From Brachypodius melanocephalos (lineage: Eukaryota > Chordata > Aves > Passeriformes > Pycnonotidae), in assembly GCA_013398615.1 (NCBI GenBank), contig VZSR01003816.1, forward strand, positions 13,051,711 to 13,115,710: a stretch of 64,000 nucleotides of DNA, read 5' to 3'. This document shows positions 20,719 to 35,700 of the stretch, piece by piece. The notes under the pieces are model-generated. The model saw only the letters and a list, made by a program, of their open reading frames with translations, did no database searches and was not told the DNA's origin. Within the stretch, counting starts at the first letter, position 1; every line of letters starts with the position of its first letter. A program made the position numbers and the translations under genes.

Positions 20719-23700
20719 GTGCGTGGGGTTCGGGGGCAGCGGTGATGGAGCGGTGATGGAGCGGTGGCTGCTGTGGGCTCAGAGCTCTTCCTTTGTAGCT
20801 GCTGCTGCTCTCACAACATGCGAGCACGAGTTCGTGTGCGACGGTGCTACAAAAGTGTTGGTTTCCTGGAGTTGTAGCTAAAATGGGGGAAGAGATGTCT
20901 TTACCGTAACAAATCTGCCGGCTTTCTTTGAAGTCTGGCAGAGAAATGTGAAGGTGATGGGAATAGAGCACATGGCTACTTTGAATGGGGGAAAAAAAAG
21001 TGTGTTTGATGACTGAACTTTGTTTCATTGAAAGCAAGTGCCCATTGCAGTAATTGCTTGGAAGCAACAATTTGTATCGAGTGTATCAGTGAGTTACAAT
21101 TTCTGCAAACCTTTAAAGCCTCTTGCCCTGTCAGCGTTCTGTGTAGCAAAATTACTCTTGGGAATTCCTGGGTAATGTAAGTTTTCCAAACAAAAGACAC
21201 TGTAATTTAGATACTACTGAGCATCATTTCATCATTCTTGTCTAATTTTTTTTTTCTTCCTGACACATAGTGTTTGCGGTATCAGGGCAGTCTGGAAGTT
21301 TTATGGCAGAACGTTTACAGTGAATATATGCAAGAAAGTCATAAATTCGCTTAATCTAATAAACAGTGCTTGATTCTGCAGTGTGAATATGGGCTTGTGT
21401 TACTATGATGCTTCAATCTGGTAATCTGCCATCCTGATAAGTTTGAATGTGATTAAAGACTTCAAAGTGTGACTTTTCAGAAATAAAAAGAATTGTGTTT
21501 TCATTCCTGCAACTTTAAACCTTTTTTATTTTCCTTCTCTATGGTTCTGTGTGTCAGTAGTTCTTTTCTTTAAAATGTGCACTGGTGGGGGTTTTTTTAT
21601 CTTTCACTGTTATGTATTGAAGTTTAAACAGAATGCTGTGTAACGTCGGAGGGGTTGTAGTTAAAGCATCTGTTTATCTACAGGTATTTAAATTATTTCC
21701 AGGAGAGTGTGAAGAGATTTCCCAGCACAGCCTTAGGGATGCAGGGGATGCTGTTGTGTTGCACTATAAATGTAGGTAGAGACACAGCTCAGAAGCCTTG
21801 GATTTTTTAACAGCATTGAATAAAGCTGTGGAAGGCTTTTGACGCCTGGGTTTGATTTGCTGTGAGGGCTGTGCTGAGGAGGTCCCCGCTGTGTCCCCAG
21901 TTCTGGGACACTCCGGGCTCCCAGAGGCAGCGGCAGTCACGCGATGGGCACCAGAACAACTGCTTTGAAATAGACCAAACACACGGAGTTTGTTGGAGCA
22001 GGTGAACAGAAAGCAAAGATGTTAAGAGAAAAAAGATGCTCCTAAATGTCACCTCATAAAGTGTAACTGCAGCATCCTGGGACTAGATTTACGGGGATGT
22101 TACTTTGTTTTCATATGTAGCCAGAGTCCAGGGAAAGAAAAGTGCCTCACTAGAAGGCACTAAATGCTAATTTTGGTATTGCCTCAAGATGAAGTTAAAA
22201 AAGCATTGTCCTGGGTCCTATACACAGGTCGTGTTGAACTTCAACCTCTGCAAAATGAGTATTAAATTATAAATATATAACTATGTAAAATGCTTAATTT
22301 TTAATTTTATATTAATGACTCAGATGCTTATTGAACCTTTCCTAAGGCTGTTTTCCATGTTAAAAGGCAAAAATCCCTCTGTGGTTTGCAGAGCATCGCT
22401 AGCAAATGTATTTCCAAAATTTACGTCTGTCAAATCTTTGGTTTCTAGACGTAAATGTGAATCTCAGTTTTTATTCATCAGATGTAGATGCTTAAATTAA
22501 TCTGCAGAAATTAAAATAACAGGTAGGCTGGGATATTCTACCTAAGTGGGATGCTAGGAACTCTTACATGTGGACATAAGTGTTGAGTTTTTATAACTTT
22601 GTCTATTCATAAGTCCTGAGTAAATGCTAAAATGATATTTGGAAAGAACCAAGTGAGCCATGAGTGGAGATGTGCTGTGTATTCAGATTGTTCCAAGATT
22701 CTGGAAGCTTTTACAGTTCTGGAGCTGTTACTTTTCCTAATAGAAAGATAGTAATAGAAGAACTGCTAATACAGGCTAAAAGTACACAGGATTTAAAATA
22801 TCAGTGGGAAAAAAGGATCTGATGGATTGTGTAAGATTCCGGGAATGCAGAGTGAGTAGGTGGGACCTGTTTTATGTAGGGGTTTTGTCTTCCATGCTTG
22901 CTATCAAGGCGTGTTCTCTAAAGCCTGCGCTCTAGAGTGGTGCTTTTAAACTTGTCTTTGTTTCATTGGATCTGGATTTTTTACCTGTGTTCTGTAACAG
23001 TTGTTCCCAGAATATTGTGGAAGAGCTGCAAGCTCCACAACTGAGGTTTATTGAGTGCTCTTTCCTGTGCTGTGGCATTCTGAAACAGAACACTTGGAAA
23101 GGGCAAAATACAAAGAAAATAAACCCAAAACTTTGCACTGAACTGGTGTGGGATGGCTGAATGGTTTTAAGGCAGAATGGTGCTCAGGCACTTCAGCCCC
23201 ATGCTGACACCACAGCAGAGCCAAAAGGACCTTAAAGCAGGGGCTGGGTGGTGTAATGCAATTAATGACTGAAAGTAGGATGGATTTGATTTGCTCATCC
23301 CTTCAGAGCGGTGCAGGGGCTCTGGTGAGGCACAGTGCTGTGTGGAAACAGTGCAGTGGAGATTCGCTGGGCTCTTTGGCGTCCTGGGCCAGCTTGTTCC
23401 AGAAGTGATGATCTGCCTGCTGTAGATGAGATCAGTGATTCCTGTTCTGGCGGCAGCAGAAAATCCAACAGGACTGGCCCAGTCTGTTACTGGGGAAATT
23501 TCAAGCTGGCTTTCATAGCCAGCTACAGCAGTGGCTTGTCCCAATGTTGAGCAAGTGGTGGTAATGAGATGAGGGTTAAATCCTGTTTAAGTAGAAGATG
23601 TGTTCCAGGGTTCCCTGTGTTCTGGTAGGGACAGCCTGGCATGTTGGCAGGCATTGCAGCTCTTACTGCCCATCCTTCCCCCAGCAGCTGCCCAGCACAC

Positions 23701-26700
23701 CTAGGCTTGCCTTCCAAGGACTCCTGGTGAGTTCTGTACTTCATCTGGGTGGAAAACCCCTCAGAGTGCTCAGAGCTGCTTGGGCAATGCTGTCAGATGA
23801 AACCATGGATGAAGGTGGCCAGAAAATAACATGGGAACTTCTGTCAGTAACTTGTTTATAGCATACATAAACACAAATCATTAAAACTAGCAGAAATTCT
23901 TATAATAGATAAATTAAGAAGTGGAGGTTTTAAATTGCTCATTCAATGTGAAGCAGCATAAACTTGCCAGCAAATCAGAGCTCTTTGCACTTAGCTGTAA
24001 GAAGTTGTGGACACTAATGCAGTAGTTGATGTCAGATTTCTTTGTCAGTGTGAGGCAGCAGTCAGGGCAGCTGCTGTTAACTAGTTTGCCTCCATTCATG
24101 CCTTGAAACACTTCTTTCTCTGGACCCTTTCAAGCTACTATTTTCTTGTAGGATAAATAGCAAGTTTTAGACTGTCGTGTCTCTTCTGCTCTTGCCTTTA
24201 CTATCCAGATATTTCTTAGCTTTTGCAGGTATTTTGGGTTAGTTGGGTACTTTTAATCACAGCTCAGATTGACAAATTCCAGTGGCCATCACTTCCTGGC
24301 CATCACTGGTGGTAAAACAAGTTTGTGCTATATAGGAGTGGGAATGAATTATGTTGCTGCCTCCAGCTTTGAGCATTTCTGTTAAAGCTCTGCTTGGACA
24401 AGTGTGAGCAGTAGCTGTGTGGAGTTGGCCTCACTGCTGACCTTGAGGTGTGAAGTCATGGAGAGACAGTGACAGGGCTGTGCAGGCCCTGGGACGTGTG
24501 AGTCTCTGCCCTGGGGATGTTGCTGCTCATGAGGAGCAGGTTCCTGTTGGGAGATGCCAGTTTAATCTGAAAGCCTTTTTTCAGTGAAGCCACTGTTGCT
24601 TATCTTGTATCTCTGAAATCACAGTCCAGTGGTTTATGATCTGGACCAGAAAGAAAGAACATTTTTGTTTGGCTGTGGTCCATAAGTAGAAACAGCTGCT
24701 CTGGTCTTCTAGAATTGCAGCTGGCACCACCCTCCCGGTGTTTGTCTCGGCCTCAGCACTGCTTGAGCTCCTTCCCCATCAGAAAGTCCCGGTGCAGCCT
24801 CTCTTGGCAGGTGGCTGTGTGAGGAGCAGAGCTCCAGGGCTTGTGTCAGGATGTGACTTCTGTAAGAGCTGCTGTTTCTGTCACTGCTAGTCTTTTCACC
24901 CACAGTTTTAAAGTACTCTGCAGTCCAGAGGAGTCTTGCTGTTTGGTTCCCTGGGGGAAAGATCAGGAATTAGTTTCAGCTAAATGATCTCTCAGTTTTC
25001 TGAAGAAATGTTGTGTTAGTTGGAAATAGAAGTAAAATTTTAATTTCATGGTTGAAGTGATGTCTTCTGCTAGGTATGTTTTGGTCTGAGGAAGTTTCCT
25101 GCCTGTAGGAATAATATACTGAAAAATGGAGCATAAATTGTGAGATACTTGTATTTTGTGTGTGATCACTGAGCAAACTCATCTTGACAGAGCTTGACTA
25201 GATACACAACAGCTCTGGGTTTCAGAGCAGTGTTCTGATTCAGTCTGCAAAAGTAAGAGATTGGCATAACTAACACTGCAGGCACATCACAGGGAAGGCC
25301 TGCTCATGGTGCTTTACAATATTTAGTCATATCCAGCCTGTATAAGTTCTTTATAAATACCATTTTTATGGAGAGGGCTTTGCATTTTATGCTTATTCAA
25401 AGTGTGTCTGAGAGTTGGAGTTTTGTTTGGGCCTTATGTAAAAGATCAGGGGGCTTTTCTTCTCTTTAGACAACCAGCACAGTACAGGTCAAGGCAGGGC
25501 AGGGATGGATTCAGGCACATGCTGTTTTCCAAAGGCTTTTCGAGACTGCCTTCAGAAGTAATTTCGTTTGAGCCTCTCTTCTCTGCAGAAAGTGATTGGA
25601 AAGAACTTGTATCCCTTTGGTTAATTCAGACTGGATGGTGAGCTTAAGGGGGGAGATACCACTTTAGTTTGAGCCACTTCTGTCCTATTTGTGAAAGCAA
25701 GCTCAGAAACCCCCAAGTTTTTGTGCTCCAAACTCCAGTGCTGCAGTTTCAGTTGCATTTCTCTGTCAGGTCCTGAGCAGCTGCCCAGCCTGGTTGGGGT
25801 GGTGCAGCCCCAACCACAGAGCTGGTGGCTCTGCTGTTCTGCCAGGCCTGAGCAGGGCAGCAGAGGGGGAGTCAGGTGTACTTAACACACTGAAAGCAGT
25901 GGTGCAGTTTCTCTGCTTTAGCTGGTGCCTGGTTTGTTCAGAACCAGCAGTCACAGACTTTAGAGTCTGCTTTATGCAGGTGAGGCTTGGCTTTGGTTTG
26001 TTTTTCTCCAGAGATCTCTTGTTTTCATAGCTAGTCAGAAGCAAAAACAGCTTAAAACAGATCAGGGAAAAACCTCATGCATTATCAGACTCTGCTTTAG
26101 TGTAATTTGAGACCATTTTGCTCTTGGCATTCAAACTAGCTTCAAAAACTGAAAATTATTTTGCTGGTTGTGTTTGATAATCAAACCTGAAGGTTCCTTG
26201 ACAGGTGCTGTTGGTGTTTTGAGAGGATGAAAGCCTGATGTTATGTATAAAATTTTGCTTTTAGATCTGCAGAGGGCTTCTCAAAAGTGCTTTGTAATTA
26301 CATATTAAATACATTCTTACAAATTGACTAATGTTTCTTCTGTGTTGATGTTGTTTCCAGAATACACCGATGATAGTGCTCTGATTCCCAAGAACTCATC
26401 GGTGATTGTGAGGAGGATCCCCATTGGAGGAGTTAAAGCAACCAGCAAAACATACGTTATGTGAGTAGTGCAAACATTCTGTCCTTTGGGAGGGGTCAGG
26501 GCGCCCACCGTGTTACTGACAGCCCTTGCACAGGCACCGGGCTTGTAGCTTGCTCCGTAACGCTGCTGCTGGTGTTTGTAGTCATGGGTTAGATTCCAAT
26601 GTGTCTGTCCCAAAGGAGACTTCCAGTTTGGTGTTCAGGCACCAACAGTGGTAACTTTTGAGAGAATTCTATTGAGTTTGGTTTGGCTTTTATTTTTCTG

Positions 26701-29700
26701 AGATTCAAGGGCAGATCCTTTTTCCTCTATGTGGGGAGATTCCTTATGATGTGTGTCTGCCTTTTTAACAAAGACAGGTTTGCATTGTAGTGTAAACTTG
26801 GCTTTTGTTCCTGTCTCAGAAGTGATTCTGGGTGTTGAACTGTCACCTGCATTTGGGGGAGGTGGGGCAGGATATAGCAGGTATTTTTCTGCCTTACATC
26901 TGGGGGGGTTGTGTAGTAGTTGTAGAGGAAAGACAAAGAGTTGCCAGCTGGTGAATCATGCAAACAAGAAGTTTAATTCCTAAGCAATTCCTGTGCGTTT
27001 CCTAAACCCACAGTGTCTGTTTGAGGCCAGAGAAAAAGAACCATACCCTAAAGGGTGCTGGCTTTTATGCAAGTACCATGGAGGAATAGTTAATCCTGTC
27101 CAAACTCAACTCTCAGAAGCAGTTTAGCACATTACCAAATGTACTGATTACCTTTCTGTCTGTACCCAGGCTGGGATCTGTGCTCCAGGTTTTAATTCTG
27201 TATTTCTAAGGTTTACACCCGATTCTCTGTCCTCAGTATTGATTAAAATCACAGATACTCAAATGCAATCCTGACAACAGGATTATTTCTGCATTGATGT
27301 TTTCATACAGTCCAGATCTATAATAGCTACATCAACTCTGTTAAAATGGGCATGTTTTTCAACCTCCTTAAAGCCATGCCTCTTCACCACCAGCAGGAGA
27401 TATTATTAGCTTGTGGTTTTGTGATGTCTTTCTAATGTTGGTTCTCAATAAAGTACCCTGAGGAGTTACAGTGTGTCGTGAACAAACAATACAGCAACAT
27501 CCTGATACCCATGAACCATTTGCAAGCAAAAAAACCCAAATGGATGTGGCTCTGCATGTAACCTTGGGGCATGTTACTGCAGCAGTTGGTGCAGCGCTTC
27601 CCAGCTCTCCCTCAGGATTCTGTACCCACGGCATTGTCTGTAAACACAGCCTTGCTTTGGGGTTCATTCCAGCTGAGTGCTGTCCTGCCACTGCACCTTG
27701 CCTGGTGTTGTAAAGCCCTCCAAAGAATCAAAGCTGACATCAAAGATTCTGTCAGTACTGGTGTGGGGGCATCAGGAAAGAAGAGCACTGCTGTGGGAGA
27801 GTTGAAAATTAACCAGCAAATGAGCTTTCTGTTCCTCAGCTGCAGAAACCACTGCTAGGGTGGTTCATGTTTGGGGGTGGGGAATGTCTGCTGGAATGGT
27901 GGAGAGGCCTTCAGAAAGGCATTACTCACCTTGCAGTAAATGGCTGAGGCAACTATTGTGTGGTAATCCAAAGTATTTCTGTGTACTTCCTCACCTTCAG
28001 GAGGTATAATTGGGAGCCTGGGGGGAGGGTTAGCAATGGCAGGAAGCTGAGCCTCTCTATTGGCATGTGAATTCCCCAGCAGCCTTTGCATTATTTCTGC
28101 TCATGGGACTCTTTGGATGATGCATGGATTGTTTGTTAGCTCTCTCAGTGGCTGCATGTGTGGTTCATGATGAGGAGCATGCAGGTCCTGACCACCGAGT
28201 ATGTGGAATCTCAGCAAGTTTTCAAATGTAATACATATTTCCTAAAATATTGTAACATATTCAAGATTATTTTATAGCAAATTCTGGCAATTAAGACCTT
28301 TTTTTTTGTCACAGGACTCCTAAATCGCACAAAATCCTAGAAACTACTTTCAGGTGACATTTCTACTACTACTTTTAGTCAATATAGCAAATGTAACATG
28401 TTTAATATTTTGGCACCTTGATGGCTAAATATAGTAGATCTCTGAACACAGTGCTTGGGCTTCCACAAAGAAACACTGTTCTAGAGACTATGCTGCTGAC
28501 ACTGTTATGTTGCCCCCTTGTCACATGACTGTGTTTTTCACTCCTGCAGACTTGCACTTGTCGATTATCCTAGTTCTTTCATAGAAACTGAAGCCCTGTA
28601 CCTGGTACCTGTGTGCGATACCAGGGGTGTACATGTTGGCCAAAGCTGCCCCAATGCTTTGGTGATTGATTATTTGAGAACACAGAACTCTAGTACAGAC
28701 TTCGTGGGTTTGATACTTAGAGAGCAGAGACAAAATGTCTGAGGACTTCCTCTTGCACTGTTGTGTTCTAGATCTGTAAGTCTTGAGTAATTGATGATGG
28801 TGTAGAAATGTGATTTTGGGGTTTTTCTTTTAGTTTCACCAAATGTACCAAGAGAGAACAATTTATGTTACAAATAAATGTCTACATTCACTAGTGTATT
28901 GGAGCATAATGTGATGTTCAGGTTCTGGAATCTTTGTGTTGGGTACAAAGTGATTTGTTTTAAATTCTGATCACCTTTGTTTCTTCTTCTAGAAGTCGAA
29001 GTGAGCCAGTGAGTGGAACATCAAAAGCAGTATGTAAAAACACAATCTCACACTTTTTTTCCTACACATTGCACTTAGTTCTAAACAATGCAGCCTTTTA
29101 TTAATCTGCCAAACGTTAACTTAATATATTTTCCAGTAAAACCTAGTGTATGTTGTAAATACATTGTATTTGATTCAGCATAGTAAAAACTGGGTAATGC
29201 CATCATTTGCAGAGTTCTAATGTGAATATTGGTATTTGTGCCTAGTAATGCATTGTATTTCATATTGAATATGCCAGAATCTTTCCTGTATGACTCTGTG
29301 TTGTACAGATAATGTATGATCGTTTCCAGATCCTGTAGGCTCAAGGTTTGCACACTGAACATGGTGCCATGTTCTACATCTGTCTGTCTATAGCTAGTGA
29401 TATGTATGTTTGTATAGGTTGTTGTGTGCTTTTTGTTTCTTGCAATAAAAACTGTTTGGAGTGTATTTTTTGCCATTTTCACATTGTATCACTTAGCTTT
29501 TGTTTTTAAATAACTTTTTTTTTTGGCTAATGGTTTTTGAAAATGTTATCAAAAACCACTGAGAAATCATTATTGTGAAACTTGGTTCTGGTCCTTACTT
29601 TTGACTTGGGGGTTCAAACAAATACCAAACCCAGCATATCCCAGACGTTTTCAGGACAGTTCTGTGCAGCTAAATGATTCTTTCCTGTGTCCTTGAATAT

Positions 29701-32700
29701 TTGGGTATTTGTTCCTAGAACTGTATAATTGAAGTGATACTGTCTGGGCCCCCCTGAGTACAGAAATGTCTTTAATAGCCTGACGTGAATTTCAATATTG
29801 CTGCTACACAGAGTGGTATTCTAAAGTTCTGTATTTGATCTCTCCCCCTTTATCTGGTGAAGCAGTTTAGTTCAACAGTTCGTCTGCAAATGACAATATG
29901 TAACACAAATTTGTGCACCAAGTTAGAGCTTGGGGCATTTGGGGGTGAAATCTCTGTCACTTTTCTTAACTCCTGCCTGCAGCACATTTTTGGATCTGAG
30001 TGACTCCAGGGCTGACTGCTGCTGTAATGCCCAAAGGTTAAAGCCTTTCTTTAGTATACCACCACTTGGAATTCACATTTGGAAAAGGGGCAGCATTTTC
30101 CTTCAGGTTTGCAAACACTTGTACTGGTGCTAACAGATAATCCCACACGGAAATCCGTGCCTGGGGATGGGCTAGATCTTGGTGTGCAACTGTGCTTTTT
30201 CAATAGTCCTTAGAGTATCAAAGTACTATTTGGTGGGGTTTATTTTTTATCTTTATTTTAAGTATAACTGCTTCTCCTTCACTAGACTGGTGTGAGGCAT
30301 TACACTAACCCTGGATCATTGGTTCTGATCACTTGATCAGCTATTAGGATAACTTAATCTAGAAATTCCTGAACTCTGGGGCTGTGTTCTGGGAAGAATA
30401 CAGCCTCTGGTTCCCATGGAAACAATCAACTTCAAATTGAAAATTTGCTGTGTGTAGGTCTAAAACCACTAAATGTAATATCCATAATTCTATTGCTGAT
30501 TGATTGCAATTCATTTTGGAGATGAATGCCTCTCATTGTGAGTTGGAGTTAGTTGAACTGGCCCAGTGACCCTAGCAGTTAATGTAATGCATTTATGTAA
30601 ACCACGGTTATAGTATTTGATCCAATTCAGATGGGTTTTTATTTCTTGAAAACAGTTCTTTTTCTTTTTGTTTACTAGCATGTGTATAAACACAAACCAC
30701 GTGTTCATAAATAAAGTTAACATTCTTTTAGCCTCGTGTGTTCCCTGGCATGTCTGTATTACATTGCTCAGTAGCATCTTACCATAAGCTAATGTAGATG
30801 TGTCAAAAAGAAAAAAGGAAAAATCCCAGAGTGGGAGGGAAGACAGTGTGAGTGAGAACTAACAGCAGGAAAGGAAAAGCAAAGCAAAGCCATTCCCTGG
30901 TGTGCTCTGACTGTCCTTGGTCTGGGAGGGTGGAAGCCTTGCATCCCTCTGTACAGGTCTCTCTCACTGGAAAAGCCCTGCAGCCTCAGCAGCTTCTGGG
31001 GCTGGAGACACAAATAGTTTATCCTTAAGGCTAACTCAGGTCTTGGTGTGGGGGGATTGTTTGCCTTTTTTTTTTTTTTAACACACATATTTCTGCAGGT
31101 ATTTCAGAGCAGAATCTGGGTCTTGTGCAGTTGGAGTATATCACTAGGAACCTTGTTATTGATGGAGAGTAAAGCTGCAAAGTTAAAATCAGGGTTTTTT
31201 TCTTAAAAGATGCACAAAAGCTTCTTCTTTTTAATATTTTTTCATAGTCATACTCTTCTGCCAGCTGCCATCCCACCCCTGGCACAGCCAAATCCCTCCT
31301 GCTTTAGGGTCAGTGTCTGGGTGGTACCTTGGGGCTCTCGGAGGCTGCGCAAGGGCCGAGCTGTGCTCATTGGTTTAGTGTCGCCAGGCACAGCTGGAGC
31401 CTCCCTGGCTGAGCTACGGCTTTGGGGAGCCCTGTCATTTCAGTGCAGCACTCCAGCAGTGAGATCAGCCTTCTCCTCCTCTCTTCTGTCCCCTTGCCCA
31501 CTTGGCTTCCTGTCAGTTCCTGTTCAGTCTTCTGCATGGCATGGGAGTTAAAACATTGGCTGTTGAGTTTAGGGTTTGGGGGTTACTTTTTCTGGGTTGG
31601 TTTTGGGGTTGTTTTTTTTTTTTACAGTACTTCTGCAGTGTTGTCTTAGGGTTGACTACAGATTCATGGAGATGTTTCTACTTGACAGTTTTGAGGAACT
31701 GCCAGGAAATACTTCAGTAGAAATTTAAAAGGAAAAAAATTGGCAAAAATGTAGGATGGTTGAAAGATGGCCGTGGGCAAATGCACTGAAGAGTACATTA
31801 ATTATCTGTTTGCTGCTTTTGGTACCTGTTCAGTATCACCTCCTTTAATAAATTAGACTGTTGCCTGCAGGGTGTATAATAGCAGCTTCCAAAAAAAAAA
31901 AAAATAGAGGAAAGAATTAATAGTTTGTTAACCATTGTATTTCAGTTCCTGGTCAGTACTAGACCATTTAATGCTAGAGCTTACCTAATTTCTTGCCTAT
32001 TTCTGAAAAAACACAAAATTATAGCTGTGCCTGCCCTGAGAGAACACTGACCTGCTTTCTCACATGTAAAAGAGTGGCATGTGGAGCATGAAGCTTCAAA
32101 ATGCTTGTGCAAGTCTCCTTTTGAACAGAACTAGGTACAAAGCATTCTGGAAGGAAGGAGAGGTGAAAGTTGTGGTAAGACTTGCAGGGGAATGAAGGTC
32201 TTTTTGTCCAGATCTCTGTGTTCCTCTTCAAAGACATTCTCAAGAGCTATTTAGTCAGTAATGCAGGAATGCTGTATGTGAAAGCACAGAAGACAGCGAC
32301 TTAGTGGTGTGAGGAATCATCTTGTGCATGGAAGTACTTTTTCCCTATCTGCTAAAACTCTTCCCTCGAATTCTCTGCTACATTAGGTAGTAAAGAATAA
32401 GACCTTCTTTAAGGAAAGGTTTTAATCTCTTAGCTGACCTGCTTAATGACTTCTTAGAGAGCTGTTCAGTTCACATTGTGAAATTTTATTCTACATTTTT
32501 GAGCAATTTAGATGTAATAAGCAGTGGTTCAAGTGTCTTTCTGGTACTGTTGTGCTAGCTCAAGTGCTGCTCATGGCATGATATAATTCAATATGCTGCA
32601 GAAGGAACTAGATCGAGTTAACCTTTTTACTTGTGGCAAAACTTCTCTTCAGCACTAGTTCTCTGACTCCTAGTCATTCCTGAGAGCTGTTCCATGGGCA

Positions 32701-35700
32701 GCTGAGAAAAATGGAGGCAGAAATTCCAGGCTTGTGCTCTGAATCCATGTTTTTATCATCAAAAGTATGCTTTGCACTTTCCTTTGTTCATTTAACACTG
32801 GACTGCTATTAAAGATCAGGTTTGGTCTGAGTGCAAGGAGTCATCTAAATTCTCACTGATTTGGGTGGCAGGGTCAGTCTAGTAACGTACAAGAAATCAG
32901 TTTTTTCAATTTTTATAGTCTACTCTGTCATTATAAACACCTTTATATAAATTATTTGAGCAGTTGGTTTTTCTCCAAAGTGTCAGGTTGTGGCTCTAGT
33001 TCTAGATGGGCTTTTATTTGGGTTTATTTGGGTACTGACAGGAGGGGCAGAGTGTGTGTTTTGAGGCTGCTGGGGGTGGCCTCCATTCTGACAGGCAGAT
33101 GTGGGTTCACAAAATCATCACTGTGCACGTATAGAAATGATGAGGCATTCACTGATTTACGAACTACACTAATATGCTACCTGGAGTGATGCTTCTGCCT
33201 CAATTAAACTTAAATTTTTTAAAAATCCTTTTTAGCTGAAAATTGACAGCTTCCTTACCCTTTTGGAAGAGGTCCCTCTCTAAGATATTCTGAGCAATAA
33301 GTAGATCTCCATTGGGGTTGGTTATTTTAATTTCTTCTCATAAGCATGTAGATTTTCTTAAGCCATCATAGATTTGGACTTTGTTTTGAATAAACACAAA
33401 TTACACTGGGTTGGGATATCCTTTGGGTGACACTCAAGGGGATATAGTGCAGACATTCAGACTATAGTAGAGGTTAACTATTGCTGTGTTTTGACTGTAG
33501 AACTTGAATATGTGTTTAATTTTTTGTGAACAGATTGATGACTCTTCTGCATCTATTTCTCTGGCCCAGCTTACTAAGGTATATATATATTCTTGTCAAA
33601 TACTTAAAAAAGTGTTTGCTTCCTATTTTTAAATTGGTACTGTGATCTATAGGTGAATAACTGTTGTAATTGGAAAGCCCTCTTCAATTTTTATTAACTT
33701 AAAGTATTTCTTTTAACTTTAAAATGTGTGTATATTTTGATACTATCCTGTAAAGAGTAGTTCCCAGTTTGGGAAGATAGAAGGGGAGTACCTTATCAGC
33801 CTCAGCATAATGTTGCAGTATTACTCATCCTCAAGACACAAAGAAGAAGCTCTTCAGAAGCTGTTTTACCGTTTTTCATACGTTTCATTAATTTTGCGTT
33901 GGAAACTAACCCAGTTTGTACAGAAGAATTTAATTGGCTGTAAATTACGGACATTCCAGGGGGGTGTGACCAGCCACAAGAGAAGCGGTTCTGTACCATG
34001 GACAATTGCATGGCTATTTTTGAATCCCTAGTCATAGTTACAGACCCATTCTCTGAATGCTGCACAATTCCATAAATTGTGGGATCTATACAGTGGACAA
34101 CCCAAGCTAATTTGTTTGAACGCAGACTGTGTAAATTGTGTAAATGTACCTCGTTTATAGGAATATACCAATGTGTGTGTGTGGCATCTGAGCAGCTGTG
34201 ACCTTCTGAAACTGTTGTAATGCCATGTTTTGCTCGGGAACTGCTTGCATTTTTGCTCACCAATGTATAATTTGTCTGGGAAAGCACTAGTGACTACACT
34301 GTGTGGACAGGCCACCAGTCCCTAAAGTGACAGGCAGTAGAGTAGGCAGGGCCTGAGGCAGAGCAGCTAGTTCTTTGTCATCAAGATAAAGACTGGAGTT
34401 CATTTCTAATAAAAAGAAATCTCTTCCCACTGGTAACTTTTCCCCTCTTCACTACAAAAATTAAGTTGTATGCATTTGGCAAAAAAAACCAAACCCAAAC
34501 ATTATATATATAAATATCTCTAGTTTGGAAGGTAGCCACCCAAAGAATTGATCCCCATTAGTGCCGTTCCTAAATGTGTCCTTGGGTCTGTAACCTCATG
34601 TGAAGTTTTACTCTAAAATGTGCAAAGCTGTCCAAGGGGTGGGGGTACACATTTGAGCTTTTGAGGATATTTAAGTATTTCAGAAAAATACAGGAAGATG
34701 ACACCAAGTGGCTCAGCACTGTTACTCCCTCTAATGGCTCTAGTGCAGCCCGGCTCAGCACAGAGGCAATGTGTTAACAGTTCTCTGGTGATTATTACTA
34801 TGTATAAAATGCCATATTTGAATTTTGGTCTATTCCTACTAATGTTTTGTGGCTTTTGGATGTGTTTTGTAAACCGTTTGGGTTCAAACAAATTAGTCAA
34901 ATATTATCTGTAAAGTTTTCTGTAACTGTTAATGGAAATGATTTCATAGTTGGCGATCCGGATTCTGTTACTGTGGAGAAACACTGTGTATATGAAACAA
35001 CCATTTAATAAAATGTTGAAACTAGTTGGTTGCTTTTGTGAATGAATGCATACAAAACCAAACCATGAGTGCTTGAGCTGAGTGATAGGTGCTTGAAGGC
35101 CCAGGTCATTTACAGTCACTCCCTTAGACCCTGCTTGTATCTGGACTAGTGTGTAATAAAAACATTTGGACAAATATGACTTAAAAATCAGCTGGTTTCA
35201 GTAATTTGAACATCTAGTTGTGCAGAAGGTTTATATTACAATTTGTGTGTTAAAAGGACATAGTCAACTGGAAAAAACTGCAGATTGTCTTCACTGTAGA
35301 TAAATCACTTCGCAGGAAGAAGTTAGGAGGGGGAAGATGCAGTTTGAACTGCCTACAGCTCCTGCTGCAGAACTTTCTGCTGAAAAGAATTTTACCTTGC
35401 TTAGAGTTTGTAAAATCCTTTGGTCTTTTTAATACTTGTGTGTGTGAAGCTGAGTTTCAGCAAGCAAACCTAACTGCCCCACCTCTGCAGTTCTGTGTCC
35501 TTTTAATACTGCAAAACATATATAATGCTGCTTGTATCCATCTTAATTCCTTGTCCAGTGGAGAGCTTCTCCTGCATATAGTCTGGAGCTTAAAAATCAG
35601 TGAAAAATACTGGACATTGTTTATCTACACATAGCTTCAGTCCTCTGAAGAAAATTGGATTGGTTACACAAGTCTTGCTGTAAGGTACAAACAGAGCCTA

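Larger units (their letters stand above)
19840..20720 (+). promoter_or_regulatory. RBBP6: RBBP6 CpG-island promoter and 5' UTR
   Basis: A dense CpG island with no TATA box leads into the first coding exon. Visible motifs are a CTCF-like ccgctagggggcgct at 19866-19880, an Sp1-type gggcgggg at about 19890-19897, CACGTG at 19909-19914 overlapping TGACGTC at 19913-19919, a second CACGTG at 19941-19946, and an NRF1-like tgcgcatgctc at 19970-19980. The transcription start cannot be fixed from sequence; it probably lies between 19,900 and 20,300. Housekeeping-style expression would fit this architecture. Confidence 0.75.
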
